DNA of 46,960 nt from Algicola sp. (GCA_018222915.1 JAAEZI010000017.1:1-46960), one strand, 5' to 3'; shown: positions 1-9,217, counted from the stretch's first letter. Made by a program: numbers and translations. The notes: generated from the sequence alone by a model not told the origin.

Positions 1-53
<53 letters not shown>

Positions 54-125
54 ATGTAATCAAAAAATGAGAAACTTAGCTTTTAACTTTTGGCTCATTA
101 AACCAACTCCATCATTTTAGGACTG

Positions 126-133
126 CAAATATA
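126..133 (-). promoter_or_regulatory. Putative -7 box (TATATTTG) for the tRNA-Met transcript
   Basis: On the minus strand TATATTTG matches the Bacteroidetes -7 consensus TAnnTTTG exactly and lies about 70 bases upstream of the tRNA 5' end. No clear TTG -33 element is visible at the expected spacing, so the call rests on the -7 box only. Confidence 0.4.
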
Positions 134-150
134 ACAGCTTTTTTTGATTT

Positions 151-185
151 AAAAAAATAACTCTCAACAAATAATTGCTGAGAGT
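151..185 (-). terminator. Rho-independent terminator after the LRR gene
   Basis: On the minus strand ACTCTCAGCAA pairs with TTGTTGAGAGT (11 pairs, one G-U) around a TTAT loop. It is followed by TATTTTTTT. It lies 28 bases past the stop codon of the LRR gene and would also insulate the downstream tRNA. Confidence 0.8.
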
Positions 186-212
186 CAGTTCTAATTTAAA
201 ACTCCATGTATT

Positions 213-1124
213 TTAATTCTCATCCTCAGCATCTAAGGTTACAATTGTGCCTTGATTGTTAACATCAACAAAATCAAATTGTTTGAGATTTGGCATATTT
301 TTTTTGATCGCTGCTAATTCTCCTTCAAAATTATTGTTCCCAATTAATAAGACTTTCAAGTTTGTTAAACTCGCTAAATCTGTAGGTAAGTTTCCGTAAA
401 ACGCATTGTTAGAAATGATCAATTCTTCTAAGTTCTTTAGGCCGCATATGGTATTTGGTAACATCCCGAAAAAATTGTTATCAAAAACACTTATAACTTG
501 AAGATTCTTGGCATTTGCAAGCTCGGAAGGCAATGTACCCGAGAGCTTATTACTACTCAATAACAATTGTTTTAAGTTTTTCAATTCACCAATGGTTTGC
601 GGTAATTCACCAGACAACTGGTTACTATATAATTCGAGATGACTTAAATGAGTAAGTTGTCCAATAGCAGCAGGAATTTCTCCTTCGATACTATTCATAA
701 AAAGTTGTAGCTTCCTTAAAGAGGATAATTCTCCTATTTCAGAAGGTAACTCTTTATTCAGCATGTTAAATGCCATATTTAGAGTAACCAATGATTTCAA
801 CTGCTTTATCGTTGATGGAATTGCTCCCGTAATTTGATTTCTAAATAAGTTGATATGTCTGAGGTGAATCAAATCTCCAATTGATTCTGGAAGTTCACCC
901 TTTAGATTATTGAATTCTAAGTTCAATTCTACGACCTTATCATCTTTTACAACAACACCATGCCATTCGTTAACAGGCGTGTTAAGATTCCACGTTGTTC
1001 TCCAAAGTTCGCCATTGGTCGCGTGATATAAGTCTTCTAAAGCTTGTTTTTCTTTTGTGGAAACACTACCGAAGGACAATAAGGTAGTCAAGCACAACAA
1101 TAATGTGAGTTTAGCGGTTTTCAT
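213..1124 (-). CDS. Secreted leucine-rich repeat protein (plant-type LRR)
   Basis: A 303-residue protein with a Sec signal peptide (MKTAKLTLLLCLTTLLSFGS) followed by an N-cap resembling plant and bacterial LRR proteins (NGELWRTTWN...EWHGV), then roughly nine repeats of about 24 residues of the form LxxLxLxxNxLxGxLPxxIGxL. The open frame extends to a TTG at 1151, but the ATG at 1124 begins a clean signal peptide and is preferred. There is no lipobox, no membrane anchor and no recognisable type IX secretion C-terminal domain, since the protein ends in an acidic tail. It is therefore probably periplasmic or exported, with a protein- or glycan-binding role. The exact ligand cannot be told. A hairpin covers the 5' leader just before the start codon. 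Confidence 0.8.
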   Translation of the reverse strand: MKTAKLTLLLCLTTLLSFGSVSTKEKQALEDLYHATNGELWRTTWNLNTPVNEWHGVVVKDDKVVELNLEFNNLKGELPESIGDLIHLRHINLFRNQITGAIPSTIKQLKSLVTLNMAFNMLNKELPSEIGELSSLRKLQLFMNSIEGEIPAAIGQLTHLSHLELYSNQLSGELPQTIGELKNLKQLLLSSNKLSGTLPSELANAKNLQVISVFDNNFFGMLPNTICGLKNLEELIISNNAFYGNLPTDLASLTNLKVLLIGNNNFEGELAAIKKNMPNLKQFDFVDVNNQGTIVTLDAEDEN

Positions 1125-1127
1125 AAT

Positions 1128-1162
1128 GTGATAGATTTGGTGAGGGGACAAATTACTATCAC
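1128..1162 (-). promoter_or_regulatory. 5'-leader hairpin abutting the LRR start codon
   Basis: On the minus strand GTGATAG pairs with CTATCAC, and inside it ATTTG pairs with CAAAT. This gives 12 pairs with a two-base bulge and the nine-base loop TCCCCTCAC. The 3' arm ends three bases before the ATG at 1124. The position suggests control of translation initiation, but this is inferred. Confidence 0.45.
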
Positions 1163-1268
1163 GAATGTAATTGAATATCGTTAATATGACAATTTTTTTC
1201 GACGAAATGCATTGTTGTTCATCGAATAATTATATAAATATCTGTTTATCAGTATTTTACATAAAGAG

Positions 1269-1451
1269 CTATTGCTCAATGTTTTGAGCCTCAAATCTTA
1301 TAATCTCTTGGTTTTCTATACCAATGTGAAGTTGGATGGGGTTGCAGCAGACTTCACAATCCTCAATATACCGTTGTTGTGATTGTGAGGTGTCGATTAA
1401 CATTGAAATGGTTTCCCAGCAATAAGGACATTGAAAAAAGTGCTCTTCCAT
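1269..1451 (-). CDS. CPXCG-motif cysteine-rich small protein
   Basis: A 60-residue acidic protein. Two cysteine pairs, CPYC near residue 8 and CEVCC near residue 32, match the small CPXCG cysteine-rich family and probably form a zinc ribbon. No signal peptide or membrane segment is present, so it is cytoplasmic. It starts 20 bases after the stop codon of the TolC-like gene and probably shares that transcript. The family has no assigned biochemical function, and I see nothing here that adds one. Confidence 0.8.
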   Translation of the reverse strand: MEEHFFQCPYCWETISMLIDTSQSQQRYIEDCEVCCNPIQLHIGIENQEIIRFEAQNIEQ

Positions 1452-1471
1452 AATCTATGTCATTATGAATT

Positions 1472-2791
1472 TTAGAAGTCAACATTCAGTAGTTCACCAC
1501 TTAGTTGCAATACCGTTAACTCTGCTAATTTAGCATCATACTTGGCCTGATTCCTACTGAGTTCTGCGTTTAATAAATTAAGCTGTGCTTGTCTAAATTC
1601 AATAGAGGTCACTTGACCGAGCTTGAACTTTTCTTCTGTACGCTCAAAATTATTTTGAGCTGTTCGGATATTATCTTCTTGGACTTCAAAAATGACGAGT
1701 TTATTCTGATAATCATCCCACGCATTATTAAAATTTCGCTCGATATCAATCTGTAATTGTTCTTTCAAAAGTTTTTGATTCTCTAAAATAATCTTTGAAT
1801 TCTGAACACGAGTGATTGTACCGCCACCATCAAATAAATTCCATGTTAAATTCAAACCGGCAGAAACTCCAGAGGACGTATTTTGAAGGGTAAACGCTAA
1901 CGGACTGTTATTTGATGATTCATTCCAGCCATAAGACCCAATCAAGCCAACTGTTGGTAAAAACTGAGCTTTATTCGTCTTAATATCAAACTCACTAATT
2001 GTGATGTTTTTTTCAGCTTGCAGCAAGGACACATTATTGGCTTTTGTTTTTGCCAATAACTCTTCTCTATTTAAAGCTAGTAAAAAACTCAAATCCGTAT
2101 TGACGTCAAATGTCTCAGTGAGTTGATTGCCTAAAACAAAATTCAAATCACGTTTTGTATTTCTTAATTGTTGTTTTATATTGATGAGGTTGATACTGTC
2201 ATTATTAATATCAACTTCTGCATTTAACACTTCTAACTTCGTATTTTGCCCATAATCAAACTGATATCCAGCGCGTGTCAGACGATTTTTTGAAATGACA
2301 AGGGTTTGCTCAAGTGCATTGGTATTTTCTGAAAGTTGTGCGACCGTGTAATAGACGGAATACAACTGTATAAGCGTGGTCTCGATCGTCTCTCGAGCTT
2401 CCAATTCTGATAATTGATACTGTTCTTTTAAGCGTTTGTAATTATACCTACGACCTAAACCATCAAATAAGGTGTAATTGAGATTAATCGAAGCATTATA
2501 GCGTCGGGTTTCGGCGCCTTCAGCCACTCTCGTTTCACCATTGGCCAATTCACCTTCAGTATTTTGCTTATCGATAGTTGCACCTGCATTGCCTGTAAGT
2601 GTTGGCAAATAGCCCGTATTTAATATATCCGTGTTATTTTTAGCGACTTCTACCGTGTTTTTCGCGATTTTAATTCCGTAGTTATGCTCTAAAGCTAATG
2701 TCATAGCTTCTTCAGTAGTTAATAGCTGCTGAGAAAAACCTTGAATCCCTAAAAAAGCCAAACTACCTATGAGAATTTTTTTAATGTTCAT
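1472..2791 (-). CDS. TolC-family outer membrane efflux protein
   Basis: A 439-residue outer membrane channel of the OEP family with signal peptide MNIKKILIGSLAFLGIQGFS. The two internal repeats typical of TolC proteins are visible: long amphipathic helices rich in A, N, L and Q, with membrane strand regions near residues 85-115 (YNASINLNYTLFDGLGRR) and 285-325 (SAGLNLTWNLFDGGG). The length is normal for the family. Its start codon overlaps the end of the RND pump gene by 11 bases, so the two are translationally linked. It should form the outer membrane exit duct of the tripartite pump encoded upstream. Confidence 0.93.
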   Translation of the reverse strand: MNIKKILIGSLAFLGIQGFSQQLLTTEEAMTLALEHNYGIKIAKNTVEVAKNNTDILNTGYLPTLTGNAGATIDKQNTEGELANGETRVAEGAETRRYNASINLNYTLFDGLGRRYNYKRLKEQYQLSELEARETIETTLIQLYSVYYTVAQLSENTNALEQTLVISKNRLTRAGYQFDYGQNTKLEVLNAEVDINNDSINLINIKQQLRNTKRDLNFVLGNQLTETFDVNTDLSFLLALNREELLAKTKANNVSLLQAEKNITISEFDIKTNKAQFLPTVGLIGSYGWNESSNNSPLAFTLQNTSSGVSAGLNLTWNLFDGGGTITRVQNSKIILENQKLLKEQLQIDIERNFNNAWDDYQNKLVIFEVQEDNIRTAQNNFERTEEKFKLGQVTSIEFRQAQLNLLNAELSRNQAKYDAKLAELTVLQLSGELLNVDF

Positions 2792-5700
2792 CGTCTACTT
2801 TTTGTTCTTTGATAGCCCGTTCTACATCTTCCTTATTTATTTTATTTCCTGTAGCCAACCATTTGGTTCCCGTTTTAAAACTATTGGTGGCAGATAACAG
2901 CACTGGTAAAATAACCAGCGTTAATAGTGTCGCAATGCCAATACCATAAGCAATAGAAATAGCCATAGGTTTTAAAAACTGTGCTTGTCTACTTTTCTCA
3001 ACAAGCAATGGTGCAATTCCCGCAATAGTGGTTAACGATGTTAAGAAAATAGCTCTAAATCTTGCGCGTCCAGCTTCATACAACGCTGTATCAAAAGGCA
3101 TTCCTGATTTCAAATATGAATTAAATTTACCAATGAGCACCAATCCATCATTTACCATAATTCCAATAAGTGCAATAATCCCGAGTGCTGAAAGTATATT
3201 TATAGGAAAGTCATGGTACCAATGTCCCCAAGCAACTGCTATAAAACTAAAAGGAATTAAGCAAATTAATAAGAGTGGCTGACTGTAACTTCGGAAGGTA
3301 AATGCGATCACCACATAAATTAAAACAATCACGACAGGAATCACACCATTTGCAGAATTTGCCAATTTATCTTTTTCACGATTTTGCCCTTCATAAGACA
3401 CACCAACGGTAGGATACTTTGAAAGGACTTCAGGCATGATATTCGTTTTTAGATCATTCAAAATTTCAACAGCACTGCCATTGGGATCTTTCAAATCGGC
3501 ATTTACTTGTATTTCTCTTTGGCCATTTAAATGACTGATACTCTCATCGCCTCGCTTTATTGAATAGGATGCAATCTCACCGAAAGGCACACGTTGCCCA
3601 GTTGGCGTGACAATTCGCATGTCATCCAAATCATTGATAGATGCTCGATTGGATTTATCATAACGAACCCATACGCGGATTTCGTCTTGACCACGTTGAA
3701 ACCTTTGAGCCTGCAATCCAAAAAAACCAGCCCTTACTTGGCTCATGACCTCTCGAAGATTTAATCCGAGGGCATAGGCTGTTTCATTCAATTCAATATT
3801 GATTTCCTTGATGCCCTCAGGGTCTGTATCTGAAATATCAGCCAAAAGCGCATTATTTTCTAAGACATTTCTTACTTCAGCTTTTGCTTTTTTCAGTTCT
3901 TCTGTGTTATTTCCTAATAAGGAAATTGAAATGGGAGTTCCTCCGAAATTACCACCAGATCCAAAAGTTAAGCGTTCAACACCGTAAACCTCACCCACTT
4001 CTTCACGAATGGAATTCGTAATATCTGGAGAAGCAAAATCACGCTCTTCACCTGGTAACAAATTCACACTCAAACTGGCCTTGTTGTTTCCTGGTCCGAC
4101 ACGCTTAATAATATTTTCAACCACTTGCTTATTTCCCGATTGTCTCTTCGTATAATCTTCATTCACACGCCATGCTGCTGATTCTACCAACGTGATGATG
4201 GAATCCGTAATCTTTGGATTTGTTCCCTCAGGCATTAGTAAGTCTATACTCACACGGTCACTCGCTATACTCGGAAAAAATGACGTTTTTATAATACCTC
4301 CTTGATTTGCACCAATGGTCAGAATCATCAATGCTAATAATATTGCAAATGTTATAAAACGTTGATTGAGCGCGAATCGAAGTATGGGACTGTAGATATT
4401 GTCGCGACAGTACACCATAAACCGATCACCATACTCATTAAATTTTCGGAGCTTGAGAAATAATTTCGCAATTCCCTTTTTTTCATCTTTTTCCTCTTGA
4501 GTTAATTTGACCAATGCTTTAGAATGTGCAATATGCGCAGGTAAAATAATTAAGGCTTCCACGAGTGATACGACCAAGGTCAGTATAACGATTACGGAAA
4601 CCTCACTGAAGAAATCACCTATTCTACCTTCTAAAAATAGAAATGTAGAGAAGGCTAAAACCGTGGTGATAATAGCGGATAGCACTGCAGGCAGCACTTC
4701 CATCGTACCATCGATAGCAGCTTGTATTCTTGGCTTGCCACTTTCATAATGCTGATAGATATTCTCCGAGATAACGATACCATCATCTACTAAAATCCCA
4801 ATAACGATAATCATTCCGAAGAGTGACAGAACGTTGATGGTCACATCAAACTGTGCCGCAAAAATGAACATTCCTAAAAAGGCTACAGGCAAACCAAAAG
4901 CTACCCAGAACGCCAATCTTGTATTAAGAAATAGGGACAAAAAGAAAAGCACCAGCAAAATTCCCATCGCGCCATTTTCTAAGAGCAATTGCGTTCTCTG
5001 ATTCAAACGAATCGAAGAATCACTTACCACATCTATATGGACACCCGTATACTTTTGATTAAACTCGTCAATATAGGCATTTACCTTTTCGGCCGTTGAG
5101 ATAAGGTCTTCACTGTTGGTATTGGTAATTTCAACATTCACCGCTACATTACCATTAAAATACGAAGCGTTTGGCGTTTCTGAAAATCGATCCCTAACGC
5201 TTGCCACATCCTGCAGTCTTACCACTGTTCCATCCTCTCGAGCTCTAACCACGAGATTATTGAGCTCGTTACCATAGTATGATCTATTATTAGCCCTTAT
5301 CAGATAATCTTCAGCCTCCGTTTTAATATTACCACCTGTGGTTAAGATATTGGCTTGCGATATGGCGTTAGCTACTTCAGTAAACGTTAGGTTGTATGCT
5401 AAGAGATCATTTTCACGTACGGCAATTTCGATTTCTTCCTCAGGATAACCAGAAATATTAATTTGTGAAATGCCCTCCATAGCTCGAAGATCATTTTCAA
5501 TTTGACGCCCAATTTGTTTGAGTGCCGTAAGTTCTATGTCACTTCCGCTAATTGCAAAATCGATGGTTTGCCGTATCCGTTCTTGTTTGGCAACCACCAA
5601 TGGTTCCAAACCTGTTGGGAAATTAGGCACACGATCTACCGCATTTTTCACTTCAGCAAGCATGTCATCAATATCCTCGTCACTTTCGATTTCTACAGTA

Positions 5701-5975
5701 ATACTTCCGCCATTTTCACGAGACGTTGAAGTGACGCGATCGACTCCAATGAGACCTTTGAGGTTGTCCTCAATCTTCAAAACAACACCTTCTTCAATTT
5801 CTTGAGGTGCCGCTCCTGGATACGCAATGTTAATGGAAATCGTCTCTGATTCTTGCAATGGGAAAAATGATGATTTCAAACGCATCATACCTAGCACACC
5901 AAAAATAAGAAATGCGATAATTAAGACATTTACGGCGACTTCGTATTTAATAAAATAACTAATGACCTTTCTCAT
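2781..5975 (-). CDS. RND efflux transporter permease (AcrB/MexB-like)
   Basis: A 1064-residue inner membrane pump with full RND architecture: TM1 at residues 10-30, a large periplasmic loop, TM2-6 from about 335, a second periplasmic loop and a C-terminal TM bundle. The paired aspartates of TM4 (D397, D398 in GILVDDGIVISENIYQ) that form the proton relay are intact. The second half carries the equivalent segment GIIALIGIMVNDGLVLIGK. It is a proton-driven exporter of drugs, lipids or other hydrophobic compounds; substrate cannot be inferred. The middle gene of the adaptor-pump-TolC operon: 1 base separates it from the adaptor and it overlaps the TolC gene by 11. Confidence 0.95.
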   Translation of the reverse strand: MRKVISYFIKYEVAVNVLIIAFLIFGVLGMMRLKSSFFPLQESETISINIAYPGAAPQEIEEGVVLKIEDNLKGLIGVDRVTSTSRENGGSITVEIESDEDIDDMLAEVKNAVDRVPNFPTGLEPLVVAKQERIRQTIDFAISGSDIELTALKQIGRQIENDLRAMEGISQINISGYPEEEIEIAVRENDLLAYNLTFTEVANAISQANILTTGGNIKTEAEDYLIRANNRSYYGNELNNLVVRAREDGTVVRLQDVASVRDRFSETPNASYFNGNVAVNVEITNTNSEDLISTAEKVNAYIDEFNQKYTGVHIDVVSDSSIRLNQRTQLLLENGAMGILLVLFFLSLFLNTRLAFWVAFGLPVAFLGMFIFAAQFDVTINVLSLFGMIIVIGILVDDGIVISENIYQHYESGKPRIQAAIDGTMEVLPAVLSAIITTVLAFSTFLFLEGRIGDFFSEVSVIVILTLVVSLVEALIILPAHIAHSKALVKLTQEEKDEKKGIAKLFLKLRKFNEYGDRFMVYCRDNIYSPILRFALNQRFITFAILLALMILTIGANQGGIIKTSFFPSIASDRVSIDLLMPEGTNPKITDSIITLVESAAWRVNEDYTKRQSGNKQVVENIIKRVGPGNNKASLSVNLLPGEERDFASPDITNSIREEVGEVYGVERLTFGSGGNFGGTPISISLLGNNTEELKKAKAEVRNVLENNALLADISDTDPEGIKEINIELNETAYALGLNLREVMSQVRAGFFGLQAQRFQRGQDEIRVWVRYDKSNRASINDLDDMRIVTPTGQRVPFGEIASYSIKRGDESISHLNGQREIQVNADLKDPNGSAVEILNDLKTNIMPEVLSKYPTVGVSYEGQNREKDKLANSANGVIPVVIVLIYVVIAFTFRSYSQPLLLICLIPFSFIAVAWGHWYHDFPINILSALGIIALIGIMVNDGLVLIGKFNSYLKSGMPFDTALYEAGRARFRAIFLTSLTTIAGIAPLLVEKSRQAQFLKPMAISIAYGIGIATLLTLVILPVLLSATNSFKTGTKWLATGNKINKEDVERAIKEQKVDDEH

Positions 5976-5976
5976 C

Positions 5977-7116
5977 CTAGTTCTGAGTTTCGCCTTCTAA
6001 AGTGCTAATTTCACCATTAATCTTTACCAACATCCCTGCATAGGCACCAGGAACTGATTTAGACAAAATAACCGTATTATCAGGAATACCTTTAACTACC
6101 ACTTCCTTAGGAGAAAAATAAACGGGCTCCACTTCAATGATGTCCAAAATACTATCTCTAATAATGAAGATTTCAGACTGATCCACTAATAGTTTTCTAG
6201 ATATTTTAACCGCGTTTGGAATGTCTTTAGCGTCTAACTGCGCTTCTAAATACAAACCTTCTTTTAGATCGGCTCCTTTCACTTCCACAAAAACAGATAC
6301 TGTTTGAGTAGATTGGTCAATTCTTCCATTGATTCTAGCGACAGTTCCTGTATAATTTGTTTGTTTATTCAGCGTATTAAGCGTTACCTGTTCACCAATC
6401 TCTAACAAATCACTAAAGGCCTTACCGATAGAAAGTTCGAGTTCATACACGGAGGTATCAATAAACTCCCCTAGTTTTTGACCTTGTCTTACCAAGGTGC
6501 CTTTGTTGACCAAAGCCTCTGTAAGCACACCGTCGAATGGCGCATAAATACTATATTTTGCCAATCTTTGCTCTAAATTTTTAACGTTGTAATATGCTGT
6601 TTGCACGCCACGACCAGTAACAAAATAATTCACTTTATCGTTATACGGATTTGGCAAAGGTTTCACACTCTGACTCATATCAAAATTGTTCAGATAGGTC
6701 TCCCATGCTGGATAAGCGTCCGGATAATCCAATCTTAAATCTGGCATCAATGACGTAATGAGGTTATAAAGTTCACTCTTCGCCGATTGGACAGATGCGT
6801 AATATTCGCTAGAATTGATTCGTATAAGAGCTTGTCCTTTAGTGTAAGATTGTCCAGCTTTAAAAGTTTGTGAGCTTCCTTGAAAAATTCCCTGAACTTC
6901 TGAAAACAGTTCCAATCGGTTCTTGGCTACCAAATTCCCATTGGCAGGAATTGTTATAGGTACTGTAGAATTTTGCACTTTCTGAGCGAACACTGTCTTG
7001 ATGACCTTCTCAATTTTTGGTTTGGGCTTATTATTATTCTTTATAATAATATAGGCGCCTATTGAGGCTGCAGTGATAATTAGCACGCCAATTGCAAATA
7101 ATAGGAACTTCCTCAT
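5977..7116 (-). CDS. Periplasmic adaptor of RND efflux pump (HlyD/MFP family)
   Basis: A 379-residue membrane fusion protein. One N-terminal membrane segment (residues 4-25) is followed by a biotinyl-lipoyl-like half (IPANGNLVAKNRLELFSEV), a helical hairpin around residues 105-185, the second lipoyl half (YAPFDGVLTEALVNKGTLV) and a beta-barrel/membrane-proximal region. It links the inner membrane pump to the outer membrane channel. First gene of the operon, preceded by a TATTTTTG -7 box and an 11-bp perfect inverted repeat. No regulator gene is adjacent. Confidence 0.93.
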   Translation of the reverse strand: MRKFLLFAIGVLIITAASIGAYIIIKNNNKPKPKIEKVIKTVFAQKVQNSTVPITIPANGNLVAKNRLELFSEVQGIFQGSSQTFKAGQSYTKGQALIRINSSEYYASVQSAKSELYNLITSLMPDLRLDYPDAYPAWETYLNNFDMSQSVKPLPNPYNDKVNYFVTGRGVQTAYYNVKNLEQRLAKYSIYAPFDGVLTEALVNKGTLVRQGQKLGEFIDTSVYELELSIGKAFSDLLEIGEQVTLNTLNKQTNYTGTVARINGRIDQSTQTVSVFVEVKGADLKEGLYLEAQLDAKDIPNAVKISRKLLVDQSEIFIIRDSILDIIEVEPVYFSPKEVVVKGIPDNTVILSKSVPGAYAGMLVKINGEISTLEGETQN

Positions 7117-7143
7117 TAGCTGAATTTTGATGGTTATATTCTG

Positions 7144-7170
7144 ATTTTAATCTTAAATCAAGATTAAAAT
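7144..7170. repeat. 11-bp perfect inverted repeat upstream of the efflux operon
   Basis: ATTTTAATCTT and AAGATTAAAAT are separated by five bases. The element begins 28 bases upstream of the adaptor start codon and just downstream of the predicted transcription start. It could be an operator for a dimeric repressor or a leader hairpin. It could also end ABC-F transcription, although no T-run follows. Confidence 0.6.
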
Positions 7171-7181
7171 AACATGAATTA

Positions 7182-7189
7182 CAAAAATA
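7182..7189 (-). promoter_or_regulatory. Putative -7 box (TATTTTTG) of the RND efflux operon
   Basis: Exact TAnnTTTG match on the minus strand, 66 bases upstream of the adaptor start. The predicted transcription start is near 7177, directly before the inverted repeat at 7144-7170. No -33 TTG is seen at consensus spacing. Confidence 0.4.
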
Positions 7190-7240
7190 TTCAATTGCTC
7201 ATCGGCAGTAGTTAAAAAAAACTTAAAACGTAAAGCGCAC

Positions 7241-9148
7241 TTAAGTGAGCTCTTCCAACTGGTATTGAATGGCCTCCCAATCTTGCATGAGCTTGGCTAA
7301 GGTTTCTTTCTTTGCCTTATATTTATCGAAGAATGTTTTATCGGCTACTGTGCTATCATAATCTGTCGCTAAGTCCACATCATCCGATTTTATAGCTTTC
7401 TCAAGTTGACTAATTTTAGACTCTATATTACTGAGCTTATTATTAAGCGATTTAAGTTTCTTTTGCGCTTCGTAAGATTGTTTACTGTTTTCCTTAGGGG
7501 TTTCTTTGATAACCGTACGTTTTTCAACCTCACGTAAATTTTCAACATTCCGCTGTTCCAAATAAAAATCAATATCACCTAAATACTCTTTGATTTTTTG
7601 ATCCTTGAATTCATAAACAACATTCGCTAACCCTTGCAGAAAATCTCTATCATGCGATACTAAAATCAACGTGCCTTCAAACTTTTTTAATGCCTCTTTG
7701 AGTACATTCTTAGATTTTATGTCCAAGTGATTGGTAGGCTCATCCATCACTAGAACATTTAAAGGCTGTAGCATTAATTTAGCTAAAGCCAATCTATTTC
7801 GTTCTCCACCAGACAATACTCTTACGTATTTTTCAACTTCATCTCCCCTAAATAAAAATGATCCAAGAATATCTCGCACTTTACTTCTATTGCTTTCATT
7901 GGCTGCATCAATCATGGTGTCCAAAACGGTTTTACTGCCATCGAGATATTCTGCTTGATTTTGAGCAAAGTAACCTATCTGTACATTGTGACCTAACTTT
8001 AAATCACCTTGATATTTGAGTTCACCAACAATAATTTTTGCCAAGGTCGATTTCCCTTGTCCATTTTGCCCAACAAAAGCCGTTTTACTATCACGTTCAA
8101 TCATCAAACTAATTTTTGAAAGTACCTGATTATCACCGTAACTCTTAGACACATCTTGCGCTTCAACAACCACTTTACCTGGTGTAATTGAAATAGGGAA
8201 GTTGAGCGTCATCACACTGTTATCGTCCTCGTCTACTTCTATGCGCTCCATGCGATCCAACTTTTTGATAAGTGATTGTGCCATGGTGGCCTTACTGGCC
8301 TTTGCGCGAAATTTTTCGATGAGCTTTTCCGTTTGCTCAATTTGTTTTTGTTGGTTCTTCTGAGATGCTAACTGTTGTGTCTTAATTTCCTCTCTCAACA
8401 CCAAAAACTTAGAATAGGGTTTGGGATAATCGTAAATCCTTCCGAGGGAAATCTCTATGGTTCGATTGGTAACATTATCGAGGAACATCTTATCATGCGA
8501 CACAATAACTACTGCTCCCGTATAATTCTTCAAAAACCCTTCGAGCCAGATGATAGATTCGATGTCTAAGTGATTGGTAGGCTCATCCAGCAGTAAAATA
8601 TCATTATTCTGTAAGAGTAACTTTGCCAGTTCAATTCGCATACGCCAACCACCAGAAAACGTGTCGGTGAGTTTTTCAAAATCTTCTCTTTTAAACCCTA
8701 ATCCTTGTAGTATTTTCTCTGTTTCACCTTGATAATTGTAGCCTCCTATGATCTCATACTGATGTTGGATATCGTTCAGATCTATCATCAACTGATTGTA
8801 GCCTTCACTTTCATAATCGGTACGTTCAGCCAATTGCGTATTCACATAAGACATTTTCTCTTCTAAAGCTTTGATTTCTTCAAAGGCTTCGTAGGACTCT
8901 TCCAAGACCGTCCTTCCGTAAACAAAATCAATATCTTGCTTTAAAAAACCAATACTCAGATTTTTATCCGCAGCAATCTGGCCTGTATCTGGTTCCATCT
9001 CTTTAGATAGAATTTTCAGCAAGGTCGATTTTCCCGCACCATTTTTACCGATTAATCCGATACGGTCTCCCGGACTTAACTTGAAAGTTATGTCTTCAAA
9101 AAGATATTCACCTTGAAATGATATGGATAGATTATGGATATTGAGCAT
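7241..9148 (-). CDS. ABC-F family ATPase (Uup/YheS-like)
   Basis: A 635-residue soluble protein with two tandem ABC nucleotide-binding domains and no membrane segments, as in the ABC-F ribosome-associated subfamily. The first domain has Walker A GLIGKNGAGKST, signature FSGGW and Walker B ILLLDEPTNHLD. The second has GQNGQGKST, LSGGE and VLVMDEPTNHLD. An interdomain linker rich in K, Q and E (residues about 245-300) and a C-terminal coiled coil (about 560-635) complete the pattern. These proteins act on the ribosome as translation factors, and some give antibiotic resistance. The general arrangement looks housekeeping. Divergent from the DUF983 gene. Confidence 0.93.
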   Translation of the reverse strand: MLNIHNLSISFQGEYLFEDITFKLSPGDRIGLIGKNGAGKSTLLKILSKEMEPDTGQIAADKNLSIGFLKQDIDFVYGRTVLEESYEAFEEIKALEEKMSYVNTQLAERTDYESEGYNQLMIDLNDIQHQYEIIGGYNYQGETEKILQGLGFKREDFEKLTDTFSGGWRMRIELAKLLLQNNDILLLDEPTNHLDIESIIWLEGFLKNYTGAVVIVSHDKMFLDNVTNRTIEISLGRIYDYPKPYSKFLVLREEIKTQQLASQKNQQKQIEQTEKLIEKFRAKASKATMAQSLIKKLDRMERIEVDEDDNSVMTLNFPISITPGKVVVEAQDVSKSYGDNQVLSKISLMIERDSKTAFVGQNGQGKSTLAKIIVGELKYQGDLKLGHNVQIGYFAQNQAEYLDGSKTVLDTMIDAANESNRSKVRDILGSFLFRGDEVEKYVRVLSGGERNRLALAKLMLQPLNVLVMDEPTNHLDIKSKNVLKEALKKFEGTLILVSHDRDFLQGLANVVYEFKDQKIKEYLGDIDFYLEQRNVENLREVEKRTVIKETPKENSKQSYEAQKKLKSLNNKLSNIESKISQLEKAIKSDDVDLATDYDSTVADKTFFDKYKAKKETLAKLMQDWEAIQYQLEELT

Positions 9149-9185
9149 TTGCTACTTAGGTTACATAAGATTATTTAATAAAGCG

Positions 9186-9193
9186 TAAATTTG
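9186..9193 (+). promoter_or_regulatory. Putative -7 box (TAAATTTG) for the DUF983 gene
   Basis: Exact TAnnTTTG match in the 83-base divergent intergenic region, about 39 bases upstream of the DUF983 start codon. It overlaps the left arm of an inverted repeat. Confidence 0.4.
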
Positions 9194-9206
9194 TATTTCA
9201 TACAAA
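9190..9206. repeat. Inverted repeat TTTGTA-N5-TACAAA in the divergent promoter
   Basis: Perfect six-base arms lie between the rightward and leftward -7 boxes. A regulator bound here could affect both the ABC-F gene and the DUF983 gene. Short repeats of this kind are frequent in AT-rich DNA, so the call is modest. Confidence 0.35.
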
Positions 9207-9209
9207 GCG

Positions 9210-9217
9210 CAAAAGTA
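9210..9217 (-). promoter_or_regulatory. Putative -7 box (TACTTTTG) for the ABC-F gene
   Basis: Exact TAnnTTTG match on the minus strand, 61 bases upstream of the ABC-F start codon. No convincing -33 element. Confidence 0.4.

Noticed and set aside
213-1124. LRR protein as a type IX secreted protein or an XrtF target
   Set aside because: The C-terminus ends in an acidic tail after the last repeat; there is neither a T9SS C-terminal domain nor a membrane helix with a basic cluster.
5502-5805. Two overlapping open frames opposite the RND pump gene
   Set aside because: Both lie inside the pump gene's first periplasmic region; no protein-like features or start context.
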